Source: VGWF01 sp964423465 (lineage in GTDB: Bacteria > Verrucomicrobiota > Kiritimatiellia > PWTM01). Taken from it: 6,172 nucleotides of DNA. This document shows, in pieces, positions 1 through 5,377 of the stretch. The notes under the pieces were generated by a model, which was not told where the DNA came from, searched no databases, and saw only the letters and a program-made list of their open reading frames with translations. The DNA is taken from assembly GCA_964423465.1 (NCBI GenBank), contig CAYRFK010000280.1, positions 1 to 6,172 on the forward strand, given 5' to 3'. Position 1 is the first letter of the stretch; each line of letters starts with the position of its first letter. Position numbers and translations under genes: made by a program.

Positions 1-3
1 GAT

Positions 4-48
4 GTTCGGTGCTTGCCCTCCGAAGCCTTGGCGAAGGAGGGTTCGGTG
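4..48. repeat. Hairpin repeat with flanking 8-bp direct repeats, covering the ribosome binding site of the next gene
   Basis: CCCTCC (16-21) is complementary to GGAGGG (36-41). Further in, GCC (25-27) can pair with GGC after a mismatched internal loop. The palindrome lies between two copies of GTTCGGTG (4-11 and 41-48). The only good Shine-Dalgarno-like sequence for the gene starting at 54 (AAGGAGG, 34-40) is in the right arm, so the hairpin could mask it in mRNA. The same sequence read as protein gives LALRSLGEGG, which I recall as a typical translation of a dispersed palindrome in this bacterial group. Dispersal elsewhere cannot be seen from one copy. Confidence 0.5.
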
Positions 49-53
49 TTCGC

Positions 54-776
54 ATGAGGTTTCTTCTCTATAACATCCGGTACGGTACGGGCGGCACGCC
101 GGGGCGCGGGCCGTTCCAGTTTTTCCGCCGCACCCGGGACAACATGGAGGAGATCATCGAGTTCATCCGCAGGGTGAACCCGGACATCGCGGGCCTCGTG
201 GAGGTCGATGCGGGATCGTACCGCTCGCGCCGTCTGAACCAGGCGAAGATGATCGCCGACGCGCTCGGCCACCATCACGCCTACCGCTCGAAGTACGGCG
301 ACGCGTCGATGGCCCACCGGATCCCTGTGATGAGGAAGCAGGGCAATGCGTTCGTCGTGCGCGACTCGGCCAACGAACTGCGGTTTCACTATTTCACCAA
401 GGGCATGAAGCGGCTCGTGATCGAATTGGAACTCAAGGATGTCGTGATCTTCCTTGTCCACCTCGCGCTCGGAGGCCGGGCCCGCTCCCACCAGATGCTC
501 GACCTCTACTCGATGGTGAAAGGTGCCCGCAAACCCGTGATCGTCGCCGGCGACTTCAATACGCTGTGGGGCGAGCACGAGATCCGCCTCTTCCTCGCCG
601 CCTGCGGACTGGCCTCGGCGGACGTCCGAAACCATCCGTCCTTCCCCAGCTGGAAGCCGAAACGCCACCTCGATTTTATCCTGCACAGCCCGGGCGTCGT
701 CGTGGACCGCTTCGAGATCCCGAAGGTCCACCTCTCGGACCACCTCCCCCTGATCTGCGACTTCCACGTGGTATGA
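54..776 (+). CDS. Endonuclease/exonuclease/phosphatase (EEP) family protein
   Basis: A 240-residue protein with the DNase I/exonuclease III-like metal-dependent phosphoesterase fold. The family motifs occur in order: YNIRYG with Asn7, LVEVD with metal ligand Glu50, VHLALG with His136, GDFN with Asp167 and Asn169, HLDFIL with Asp207, and the terminal SDHLP with Asp229-His230. All expected catalytic positions are present, so it should be an active hydrolase of a phosphodiester or phosphate ester; the substrate (nucleic acid, lipid or other) cannot be told. There is no signal peptide or membrane segment, which suggests a cytoplasmic protein. The start at 54 is chosen because the family begins at MRFLLYNIRYG and AAGGAGG lies 13 bases upstream. 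An earlier in-frame ATG at 9 would add only 15 residues encoded by the hairpin repeat. Its stop overlaps the next start in ATGA (773-776), implying translational coupling with the alpha-barrel repeat protein. Confidence 0.9.
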   Translation: MRFLLYNIRYGTGGTPGRGPFQFFRRTRDNMEEIIEFIRRVNPDIAGLVEVDAGSYRSRRLNQAKMIADALGHHHAYRSKYGDASMAHRIPVMRKQGNAFVVRDSANELRFHYFTKGMKRLVIELELKDVVIFLVHLALGGRARSHQMLDLYSMVKGARKPVIVAGDFNTLWGEHEIRLFLAACGLASADVRNHPSFPSWKPKRHLDFILHSPGVVVDRFEIPKVHLSDHLPLICDFHVV

Positions 777-1672
777 ATCCGGCCCTCCCCCATGCGGCGG
801 CCGCGCCGGCGGGACTGCGCATGCTCGCCCTGGCCGCCGGCGCCGTCAGTCTCTTCAGCAGCGATGCCTCCGCGGACCTTCAGTCGTTCGTAACCAGCCG
901 CCATGCCCGGGGCGGAGGCTTCCAAGGCCGGACCGAGGCCGGGGACCTCTACTACACATCGTTCGGTCTCGCCCTCAACCGGTTGCTGGGCTTGGACGCC
1001 TTGGATACCGACCGCACCTGGCTCCGCGATTTCGGCTCGGGCGAACACCTGGATCTCGTCCACCGTGCGGCTCTCATACGGTCCCTCGCCCTCGCCGACG
1101 CCATGCCCGATCCCGGCCCGTGGCGGACCGGCCTTGCCCCGTTCCGGCGGCCCGACGGCTCGTGGTCCATGTCGCCGGACGGCCCCTCAGGCGGACCTTA
1201 CGCAGCCTTTCTGGCCCTGCTGGCCATGGAGGATCTGGGCGGTGCGGACGGTCTGGACCGAACCGCCACCACGGTTCTCGGCTGCCGCGATTCCTCCGGG
1301 GGCTTTGGCAGCGCACCGGGCGCACCGCCGTCGACCACCGTGACCGCCGCCGCGAGCACCGTCCTTTGCACAGCCGGCATCCAACCGCCCGTCGGAACGC
1401 TGGACTGGCTGGCCGCGCGACGCGACCCATCCGGAGGGTGGCGCGGCTCGTTCAACGCCGCCCTCCCCGACCTGCTCTCCACATCCGTCGCCCTCGCGGC
1501 TATCCGCATCGCAGGGCATCCGGTCCCCGATCCCATCGAACCCGACGTGGAGTTCATCGAGAGGCACGCGCGGGATAACGGCGGCTTCGCCGGCCATCCC
1601 GCCGACCCCGTCGCCGACGTCGAATACACGTGGTACGCCCTCCTCGCCCTCGGCGCCATCTTCGCCCCGTAA
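773..1672 (+). CDS. Prenyltransferase/squalene-cyclase repeat protein (alpha-alpha barrel)
   Basis: A 299-residue protein with about five copies of the repeat seen in protein prenyltransferase beta subunits and terpene cyclases: a Gly-Gly-Phe/Trp turn, a loop, then a small-residue helix. Repeat starts include GGGFQGR followed by DLYYT, DGSWSM, SGGFGS, SGGWRGS and NGGFAG followed by DVEYTWYALLALG. The zinc-binding Asp-x-Cys and His of eukaryotic prenyltransferase beta subunits are not evident; the last repeat has Asp-Val-Glu-Tyr instead. No DxDD or DCTAE motif of squalene-hopene cyclase is seen. Enzyme activity is therefore doubtful and the function unknown. The start at 773 overlaps the EEP stop in ATGA; an in-frame ATG at 821 is an alternative. 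The N-terminal Ala/Leu-rich stretch could be read as a weak signal peptide, but more likely it is the first barrel helix. The stop is followed directly by a repeat-filled spacer. Confidence 0.78.
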   Translation: MNPALPHAAAAPAGLRMLALAAGAVSLFSSDASADLQSFVTSRHARGGGFQGRTEAGDLYYTSFGLALNRLLGLDALDTDRTWLRDFGSGEHLDLVHRAALIRSLALADAMPDPGPWRTGLAPFRRPDGSWSMSPDGPSGGPYAAFLALLAMEDLGGADGLDRTATTVLGCRDSSGGFGSAPGAPPSTTVTAAASTVLCTAGIQPPVGTLDWLAARRDPSGGWRGSFNAALPDLLSTSVALAAIRIAGHPVPDPIEPDVEFIERHARDNGGFAGHPADPVADVEYTWYALLALGAIFAP

Positions 1673-1701
1673 CGAACGGACGAGGGACGTGGGGCGAGGG
1701 C

Positions 1702-1757
1702 GGAGGGCAGAAGTCAGAGGTCGGAGGTCGGAGGGCAGAGGTCGGAGGTCAGAGGTC
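1702..1757. repeat. RGAGGTC heptamer tandem array, 8 units
   Basis: Eight contiguous 7-bp units run without gaps: GGAGGGC, AGAAGTC, AGAGGTC, GGAGGTC, GGAGGGC, AGAGGTC, GGAGGTC, AGAGGTC. The unit is not a multiple of three, so all three frames encode the same kind of peptide repeat (on the minus strand TSDLRP-like). It is too short in period to be CRISPR and is best called an intergenic microsatellite-like array. Confidence 0.9.
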
Positions 1758-1758
1758 T

Positions 1759-1772
1759 TTGGATGTTGGTTG
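1759..1772. repeat. Two TTGGATG-type heptamers joining the RGAGGTC array to hairpin A
   Basis: TTGGATG (1759-1765) is followed by TTGGTTG (1766-1772). The same unit family makes up the arrays at 1917-1950, 4847-4895 (opposite orientation) and 5340-5377, so it links this spacer to the cassette between kduI and kduD. Confidence 0.7.
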
Positions 1773-1779
1773 GGCCGTG

Positions 1780-1801
1780 GGGCAGACACTCCTGTCTGCC
1801 C
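1780..1801. repeat. Hairpin A: perfect 9-bp stem, loop CTCC
   Basis: GGGCAGACA (1780-1788) pairs perfectly with TGTCTGCCC (1793-1801) around the loop CTCC. It lies 108 bases after the alpha-barrel gene stop and could act as a transcription terminator or RNA-stabilising stem, but no run of T follows on either strand, so a standard intrinsic terminator is not supported. Its inner part (GACA, 4-nt loop, TGTC) recurs in hairpin C. Confidence 0.75.
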
Positions 1802-1832
1802 ATCATGTTCTCCGCGTCGATCCGCCACGTCC

Positions 1833-1852
1833 GGACGGCGAGGCCGCCGTCC
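1833..1852. repeat. Hairpin B: perfect 8-bp stem, loop AGGC
   Basis: GGACGGCG (1833-1840) pairs with CGCCGTCC (1845-1852) around AGGC. The left arm overlaps a perfect 10-bp palindrome CGTCCGGACG (1828-1837), so an alternative fold exists. It is the middle of three evenly built stems. Confidence 0.7.
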
Positions 1853-1858
1853 CTCCCC

Positions 1859-1880
1859 GCGCGGACAAGAGTGTCCGCGC
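1859..1880. repeat. Hairpin C: perfect 9-bp stem, loop AGAG
   Basis: GCGCGGACA (1859-1867) pairs with TGTCCGCGC (1872-1880) around AGAG. On the minus strand it reads GGACA-CTCT-TGTCC, close to the AGACA-CTCC-TGTCT core of hairpin A, so A and C look like inverted copies of one element with hairpin B between them. Confidence 0.75.
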
Positions 1881-1916
1881 CACCCCGCCCCCTCGTTCGA
1901 TGCTCAGCGCTCGTTG

Positions 1917-1950
1917 TTGGATGTTGGATGTTCGATGTTGGATATTGAAT
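1917..1950. repeat. TTGGATG heptamer array upstream of the GH105 gene
   Basis: Units TTGGATG, TTGGATG, TTCGATG and TTGGATA are followed by a partial TTGAAT. The array ends 49 bases before the ATG at 2000. The 12-mer TGTTGGATATTG at its right end (1936-1947) recurs exactly at 5359-5370 just upstream of kduD, in the same orientation relative to the downstream gene. The stretch is AT-rich compared with its surroundings. Confidence 0.85.
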
Positions 1951-1987
1951 CCGCCCCGCCATCCGCCATACTTGCCCGATGCAATCG

Positions 1988-1993
1988 AAGGAG
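1988..1993 (+). promoter_or_regulatory. Ribosome binding site deciding the GH105-DUF4861 start
   Basis: AAGGAG lies 6 bases before the ATG at 2000. It falls inside the reading frame that would begin at the other in-frame ATG (1979), which has no comparable site. This favours the start at 2000, which also gives a normal hydrophobic export signal at the N terminus. Confidence 0.75.
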
Positions 1994-1999
1994 CTCCCG

Positions 2000-3997
2000 A
2001 TGTACCGATCTCTCGCGTTCGCCGGTCTTGTTGCGTGCGCCGCGTCCGGCTCGATCCCAACCCGAGCGGCGGCCGTCTCCGACGCCGTTGAGAAAGACGC
2101 CGTCCTCGCCGCCATGACCAAGGTGGCCGACTGGCAGTACGACACGCCCTCCAAGCACGGCGCAACCGACTGGACGAAGGGCGCCCTGTTCGCGGGCATG
2201 ATGGAGTTCGCCCGGATGGCCCCCTCCCCGAAGTACCACGACGCGATGCTGGCCATGGGCCAGTACACCCAGTGGAAGCTCGGCCGCCGGCCCTACCATG
2301 CCGACGACCACTGCGTCGGCCAGACCTACTGCGAGCTGTTCCTGATCCACCGCGATCCGGCCATGATCGCGCCGATGCGCGAGCAGTTCGACTTTCTGAT
2401 GGCCAATCCGAAGGACGACAGCCTCAACTTCAAGCAGAAGGGCGCCACCGACCGCTGGTCCTGGTGCGACGCACTCTTCATGGCCCCGCCCGCGTGGGCG
2501 CGCCTGTCCGTCGCCACCGGCGAACGCAAGTATCTCGACCACGCCAACCGCCTCTGGTGGGTCACCTCGGACTACCTCTACGACAAGGAGGAGCACCTCT
2601 ACTTCCGCGACGACAACTACTTCGGGAAGAAGGAGGCCAACGGCCGCAAGATCTTCTGGAGCCGCGGCAACGGCTGGGTCATGGGCGGCCTGGTCCGCAT
2701 GATCTCGCTCCTGCCGAAGGACTACCCCGACCGCGCGAAGTACGTGCAGCAGTTCAAGGAGATGGCCGCCGCCGTCCTCAAGGCGCAGCAGCCGGACGGC
2801 CTGTGGCGATCGAGCCTGCTCGATCCCGATTCCTACCCGCTCAAGGAGACCAGCGGCACGGGCTTCTTCACCTACGCGCTGGCGTGGGGTGTCAACGAGG
2901 GGCTGCTCGACCGCGCCACCTTCGAGCCGGCGGTGCGCAAGGGCTGGGCGGGTCTCGTCGGATGCATCCGCGACGACGGCAGACTCGCCCACGTCCAGCC
3001 GATCGGCGCGGATCCGAAGAAGTTCGATGCCGAGTTGAGCGAGGTTTACGGCGTGGGCGCCTTCCTTCTTGCCGGCAGCGAGATCTTCCGGCTCGCCGGC
3101 GGCGTGAAGCCGGCGATCGGCGCCAAGCCCGCCGGCGCTGCGGCGCAGGACGCCAAACTGCCGCTCCCCGCCATGATCCCGGGAATTCCGCAGAAGGCCG
3201 CCGGCGCGGCGAAGGCCGGCGAGGACCGCGCCTACGGACGGCACGTTCCCGAGCGGAAGGACGACTTCGCATGGGAGAATGACCGCATCGCGTTCCGGAT
3301 GTACGGCCCGGCCCTCGAGGCGACCGGCGAGATCAGCAGCGGCATCGACGTGTGGGTGAAGAACGTCCGCACGTCCGTCATCGACGACTGGTTCAAGAAG
3401 GCCGACTACCACAAGGACCACGGCGAGGGCGGCGACTTCTACAAGGTCGGCCCCACATGCGGCTGCGGCGGCATCGCGATCCGCGACGGCAACGCGCTTC
3501 ACTTCTCCAAGAACTGGACGACGCACCGCGTGATGGAGAACGGCCCCGACAAGGTGGTCTTCGAGCTCGACTACGCGCCGTGGAAGGCCGGTCCGCGCAC
3601 GGTACGCGAGACCAAGCGCATCACACTGGAGAAGGGATCGAACCTCAACCGGATTGAGAGCCGCTTCGAGGTCGAGCCGGCGGGCGACCTTCCGGTCGCG
3701 ATCGGCATCGTCGAGCGGTCCGGCGAAGGGCGCGCCCTGATGGACAAGGCCGCGGGCGTCCTGACCTACTGCGAGCCGGAGGCAAAACCCAACGGGCGCA
3801 TCCTCTGCGCGGTCGTCGCAAACCCCGCCCAGATCACCGACATCATCCGCGCGACCGGTCACCACATGATCCATGTGACCGTCAAGCCCGGCGAGCCCCT
3901 GGTGTACTTCGCAGGCGCCGGCTGGTCCAAGGGCGACTTCCCGACGCCGGATGCGTGGGAGCAGCACGTGAAGGACGTTGCGAAGAAGGCATTCTGA
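2000..3997 (+). CDS. Exported GH105 unsaturated uronyl hydrolase fused to DUF4861
   Basis: A 665-residue two-domain protein. Residues 1 to about 27 form an export signal; LVAC ending at Cys13 fits a lipobox, while TRAAA around residue 27 fits a type I cleavage site. Residues about 30-368 form a GH105 (YteR/YesR-like) alpha/alpha-barrel that hydrolyses the unsaturated uronic acid from the non-reducing end of lyase products by a hydration mechanism. Visible motifs are HADDH (100-104), WCDALFM with the probable catalytic Asp157, SRGNGW (221-226), KETSGTG (Glu283) and YGVGAFLLAGSE (350-361). An Ala/Pro/Lys-rich linker (about 369-415) leads to a complete DUF4861 domain with WEND (425-428), SGIDVWVK (Asp450), HKDHGEG (471-477), GCGG and a terminal GAGWSKGDFP. 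DUF4861 has no function known to me. kduI begins one base after its stop, matching its expected product. Confidence 0.93.
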   Translation: MYRSLAFAGLVACAASGSIPTRAAAVSDAVEKDAVLAAMTKVADWQYDTPSKHGATDWTKGALFAGMMEFARMAPSPKYHDAMLAMGQYTQWKLGRRPYHADDHCVGQTYCELFLIHRDPAMIAPMREQFDFLMANPKDDSLNFKQKGATDRWSWCDALFMAPPAWARLSVATGERKYLDHANRLWWVTSDYLYDKEEHLYFRDDNYFGKKEANGRKIFWSRGNGWVMGGLVRMISLLPKDYPDRAKYVQQFKEMAAAVLKAQQPDGLWRSSLLDPDSYPLKETSGTGFFTYALAWGVNEGLLDRATFEPAVRKGWAGLVGCIRDDGRLAHVQPIGADPKKFDAELSEVYGVGAFLLAGSEIFRLAGGVKPAIGAKPAGAAAQDAKLPLPAMIPGIPQKAAGAAKAGEDRAYGRHVPERKDDFAWENDRIAFRMYGPALEATGEISSGIDVWVKNVRTSVIDDWFKKADYHKDHGEGGDFYKVGPTCGCGGIAIRDGNALHFSKNWTTHRVMENGPDKVVFELDYAPWKAGPRTVRETKRITLEKGSNLNRIESRFEVEPAGDLPVAIGIVERSGEGRALMDKAAGVLTYCEPEAKPNGRILCAVVANPAQITDIIRATGHHMIHVTVKPGEPLVYFAGAGWSKGDFPTPDAWEQHVKDVAKKAF

Positions 3998-3998
3998 C

Positions 3999-4829
3999 AT
4001 GAAGACCATCCGCACCGCCGACGACATCCGCTACCGCCGCATGACGACGCAGGAGATGCGCGAGCACTTCCTCATCCCCGGCCTCTTCCAGCCCGGCGTC
4101 GCGGAACTTGTCTACACCGACGTCGACCGCGCTGTCGTCGGCGGCATCGTCCCGACATCCGCCCCGTTGCGGCTCGAGGGTGGGCGCGAGATGGCCTGCA
4201 CGCACTTCTGCGAACGGCGGGAGGCGGGCGCGATCAACCTGGGCGGGGCGGGAACCGTGACCGTGGACGGACGCACCTTCGCCATGGCCCCGCGCGAGTG
4301 TCTCTACATCGGCCGCGGCAGCCGCGAGATCGCCTTCGCGAGCAACGACCCGGCCGCTCCGGCGAAGTTCTACCTGCTCTCCTACCCCGCCCACACCGCA
4401 CACCCGACCACTCACGCGGGGATCGGACAGGCGAACCGCGTGGAACTCGGCTCGGCGAAGGACGCCAACCGCCGCACCATCTTCCAGTTCATCCATGAGA
4501 AAGGCATCCCGAGCTGCCAGTTGGTCATGGGCTTCACCGAACTCCACGAGGGCAGCGTCTGGAACACCTACCCGCCGCACACCCACGACCGGCGCACCGA
4601 GGTGTACTGCTACTTCGACCTTCCCGCGGGCGGTGTCGTGATGCATCTATTCGGCCAGCCCGACGAGACCCGCCACCTCGTGGTTCGCGAGAAGGACGCC
4701 GTGCTCTCCCCCCCCTGGTCCATCCACTCCGGCGTCGGCACCGGCGCCTACCGCTTCGTCTGGGGGATGGGCGGGGAGAACCAGGTGTTTGATGATATGG
4801 ATCGGGTGGCGGAGGGCGGGCTCCGATAG
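3999..4829 (+). CDS. kduI: 5-dehydro-4-deoxy-D-glucuronate isomerase (KduI)
   Basis: A 276-residue cupin-fold isomerase, close to the 278 residues of E. coli KduI. It converts 5-dehydro-4-deoxy-D-glucuronate (the ring-opened unsaturated uronic acid) to 3-deoxy-D-glycero-2,5-hexodiulosonate in the cytoplasm. The E. coli zinc ligands His196, His198, Glu203 and His245 correspond to His194, His196 and Glu201 (PPHTHDRRTE) and His243 (WSIHSG), all at a constant offset of two. Other typical stretches are FLIPGLFQPG near the N terminus and GENQVFDDMD near the C terminus, so the gene is intact to its end. The start at 3999 lies one base after the GH105-DUF4861 stop, with AAGG (3986-3989) 9 bases upstream inside the preceding gene, indicating co-transcription and probable translational coupling. 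The heptamer array begins about 14 bases after the stop. A run of eight C occurs at 4708-4715 but the frame is intact. Confidence 0.96.
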   Translation: MKTIRTADDIRYRRMTTQEMREHFLIPGLFQPGVAELVYTDVDRAVVGGIVPTSAPLRLEGGREMACTHFCERREAGAINLGGAGTVTVDGRTFAMAPRECLYIGRGSREIAFASNDPAAPAKFYLLSYPAHTAHPTTHAGIGQANRVELGSAKDANRRTIFQFIHEKGIPSCQLVMGFTELHEGSVWNTYPPHTHDRRTEVYCYFDLPAGGVVMHLFGQPDETRHLVVREKDAVLSPPWSIHSGVGTGAYRFVWGMGGENQVFDDMDRVAEGGLR

Positions 4830-4846
4830 GAGCGGAGCGGAGTCAA

Positions 4847-4895
4847 CATCCAACATCCAACAGCCAACATCCAACAGCCAGTATCCAACGTCCAA
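4847..4895. repeat. CATCCAA heptamer array (left arm), 7 units
   Basis: Seven contiguous units: CATCCAA, CATCCAA, CAGCCAA, CATCCAA, CAGCCAG, TATCCAA, CGTCCAA, with a partial unit before them (GTCAA, 4842-4846). The orientation is opposite to the arrays at 1917-1950 and 5340-5377. It ends 20 bases before the ATG of the four-helix bundle gene and leaves no recognisable Shine-Dalgarno sequence there. Confidence 0.9.
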
Positions 4896-4915
4896 CAACG
4901 CGGACTCGATAATCC

Positions 4916-5329
4916 ATGAAGGCGGGATTCGATCTCGGCGAGAGGCTGTTGAACTACGGCGCGTCTGTGATCCGCATTTGCAATCAACTACTTCCATCGA
5001 GGGCGGGACAGCATGTCGCGGATCAACTGCTTCGCGCCGGAACATCGCCTCTCTTCAATCATGGCGAGGCCGACGCCGCAGAGTCGCCGGCCGACTTCGT
5101 TCACAAGATGTCCATCTGCCTCAAGGAACTCCGCGAGTCCCGCCGCGCCCTCCAACTCATCCGGCGCGTACCGTTGATCGACAAACTCGATCCGGTCGAT
5201 GACCTCCTTGCCGAGACTGAAGAATTGATCCGGATCTTCTACACGAGCATTCGAACGGCACGGTCCAAGGTGGTTCGTGAGCCCGGCGTCGACTATGGTA
5301 CGCAGGCAAGTACCGAGGCACCCGGTTGA
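4916..5329 (+). CDS. Four-helix bundle protein, S23/IVS (Avd-like) family
   Basis: A 137-residue, mostly helical protein of the family known from ORFs within 23S rRNA intervening sequences and related in fold to the Avd accessory protein of diversity-generating retroelements. Conserved family segments are recognisable in order: RLLNYGASVIRICNQLLPSRAG (about residues 9-30), QHVADQLLRAGTS (31-43), NHGEADAAES with the expected Glu/Ala pattern (47-56), DFVHKMSICLKELRESR (58-74), and the last helix from about residue 91 to 115 ending in RTARSK. The biochemical role of the free-standing family is not established; nucleic acid binding is suspected from Avd. The start at 4916 gives the usual family N terminus, but no Shine-Dalgarno sequence precedes it. 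There is no reverse transcriptase or template repeat in the window. The gene sits alone between inverted repeat arrays, interrupting kduI-kduD, which suggests arrival as a cassette rather than a metabolic role. Confidence 0.9.
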   Translation: MKAGFDLGERLLNYGASVIRICNQLLPSRAGQHVADQLLRAGTSPLFNHGEADAAESPADFVHKMSICLKELRESRRALQLIRRVPLIDKLDPVDDLLAETEELIRIFYTSIRTARSKVVREPGVDYGTQASTEAPG

Positions 5330-5334
5330 ACCCA

Positions 5335-5377
5335 GGTCGTTGGTCGTTGGTTGTTGGTTGTTGGATATTGGATGTTG
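5335..5377. repeat. TTGGTTG/TTGGATG heptamer array (right arm), abutting the kduD ribosome binding site
   Basis: After a partial unit (GGTCG, 5335-5339) come TTGGTCG, TTGGTTG, TTGGTTG, TTGGATA and TTGGATG, then a partial TTG. The array ends 11 bases before the kduD ATG and directly joins its ribosome binding sequence. It is the inverted counterpart of the array at 4847-4895. Confidence 0.9.

Larger units (their letters stand above)
1673..1999. other. Gene-free spacer filled by a composite repeat
   Basis: About 330 bases without a supportable gene. From left to right it contains an RGAGGTC heptamer array (1702-1757), two TTGGATG-type heptamers (1759-1772), hairpin A (1780-1801), hairpin B (1833-1852), hairpin C (1859-1880), a TTGGATG array (1917-1950), and then about 50 bases leading to the GH105 start. 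Open frames through this stretch translate to low-complexity strings such as TSDLRP and SNIQHPTS, the signature of translated heptamer repeats, so they are not counted as genes. A promoter for the sugar-acid operon must lie here or further upstream, but I cannot identify a convincing -35/-10 pair. Confidence 0.8.

Noticed and set aside
566..772. N-terminal extension of the alpha-barrel protein to an ATG at 566
   Set aside because: It would overlap 200 bases of the EEP gene out of frame and add an Arg/Pro-rich sequence without family resemblance; the ATGA overlap start at 773 is natural.
1780..1801. Intrinsic terminator for the first operon
   Set aside because: The stem is good but no T-run follows on either strand, and it belongs to a repeat block with two similar stems, so I list it as a repeat hairpin only.
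1904..4027. A 707-codon open frame on the minus strand opposite the GH105-DUF4861 gene
   Set aside because: It mirrors a GC-rich gene with strong codon bias, has no recognisable domain and is rich in Ala/Val/Gly/Arg. It runs into the translated heptamer repeat (SNIEHPTSNN) at its end. The + strand gene is clearly real.
4708..4715. Run of eight C in kduI as a possible phase-variation tract
   Set aside because: The run encodes the conserved Ser-Pro-Pro before Trp-Ser-Ile-His, the frame is intact, and high GC makes such a run unremarkable.
4789..5202. Overlapping open frame across the left array and the four-helix bundle gene
   Set aside because: It reads the heptamers as SNIQQPTSNSQYPTSNN and then a shadow frame of the four-helix gene; no family resemblance.
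4847..5377. CRISPR array or diversity-generating retroelement
   Set aside because: Repeat units are 7 bp with no spacers, no cas gene is present, and although the encoded protein is Avd-like there is no reverse transcriptase and no template/variable repeat pair.
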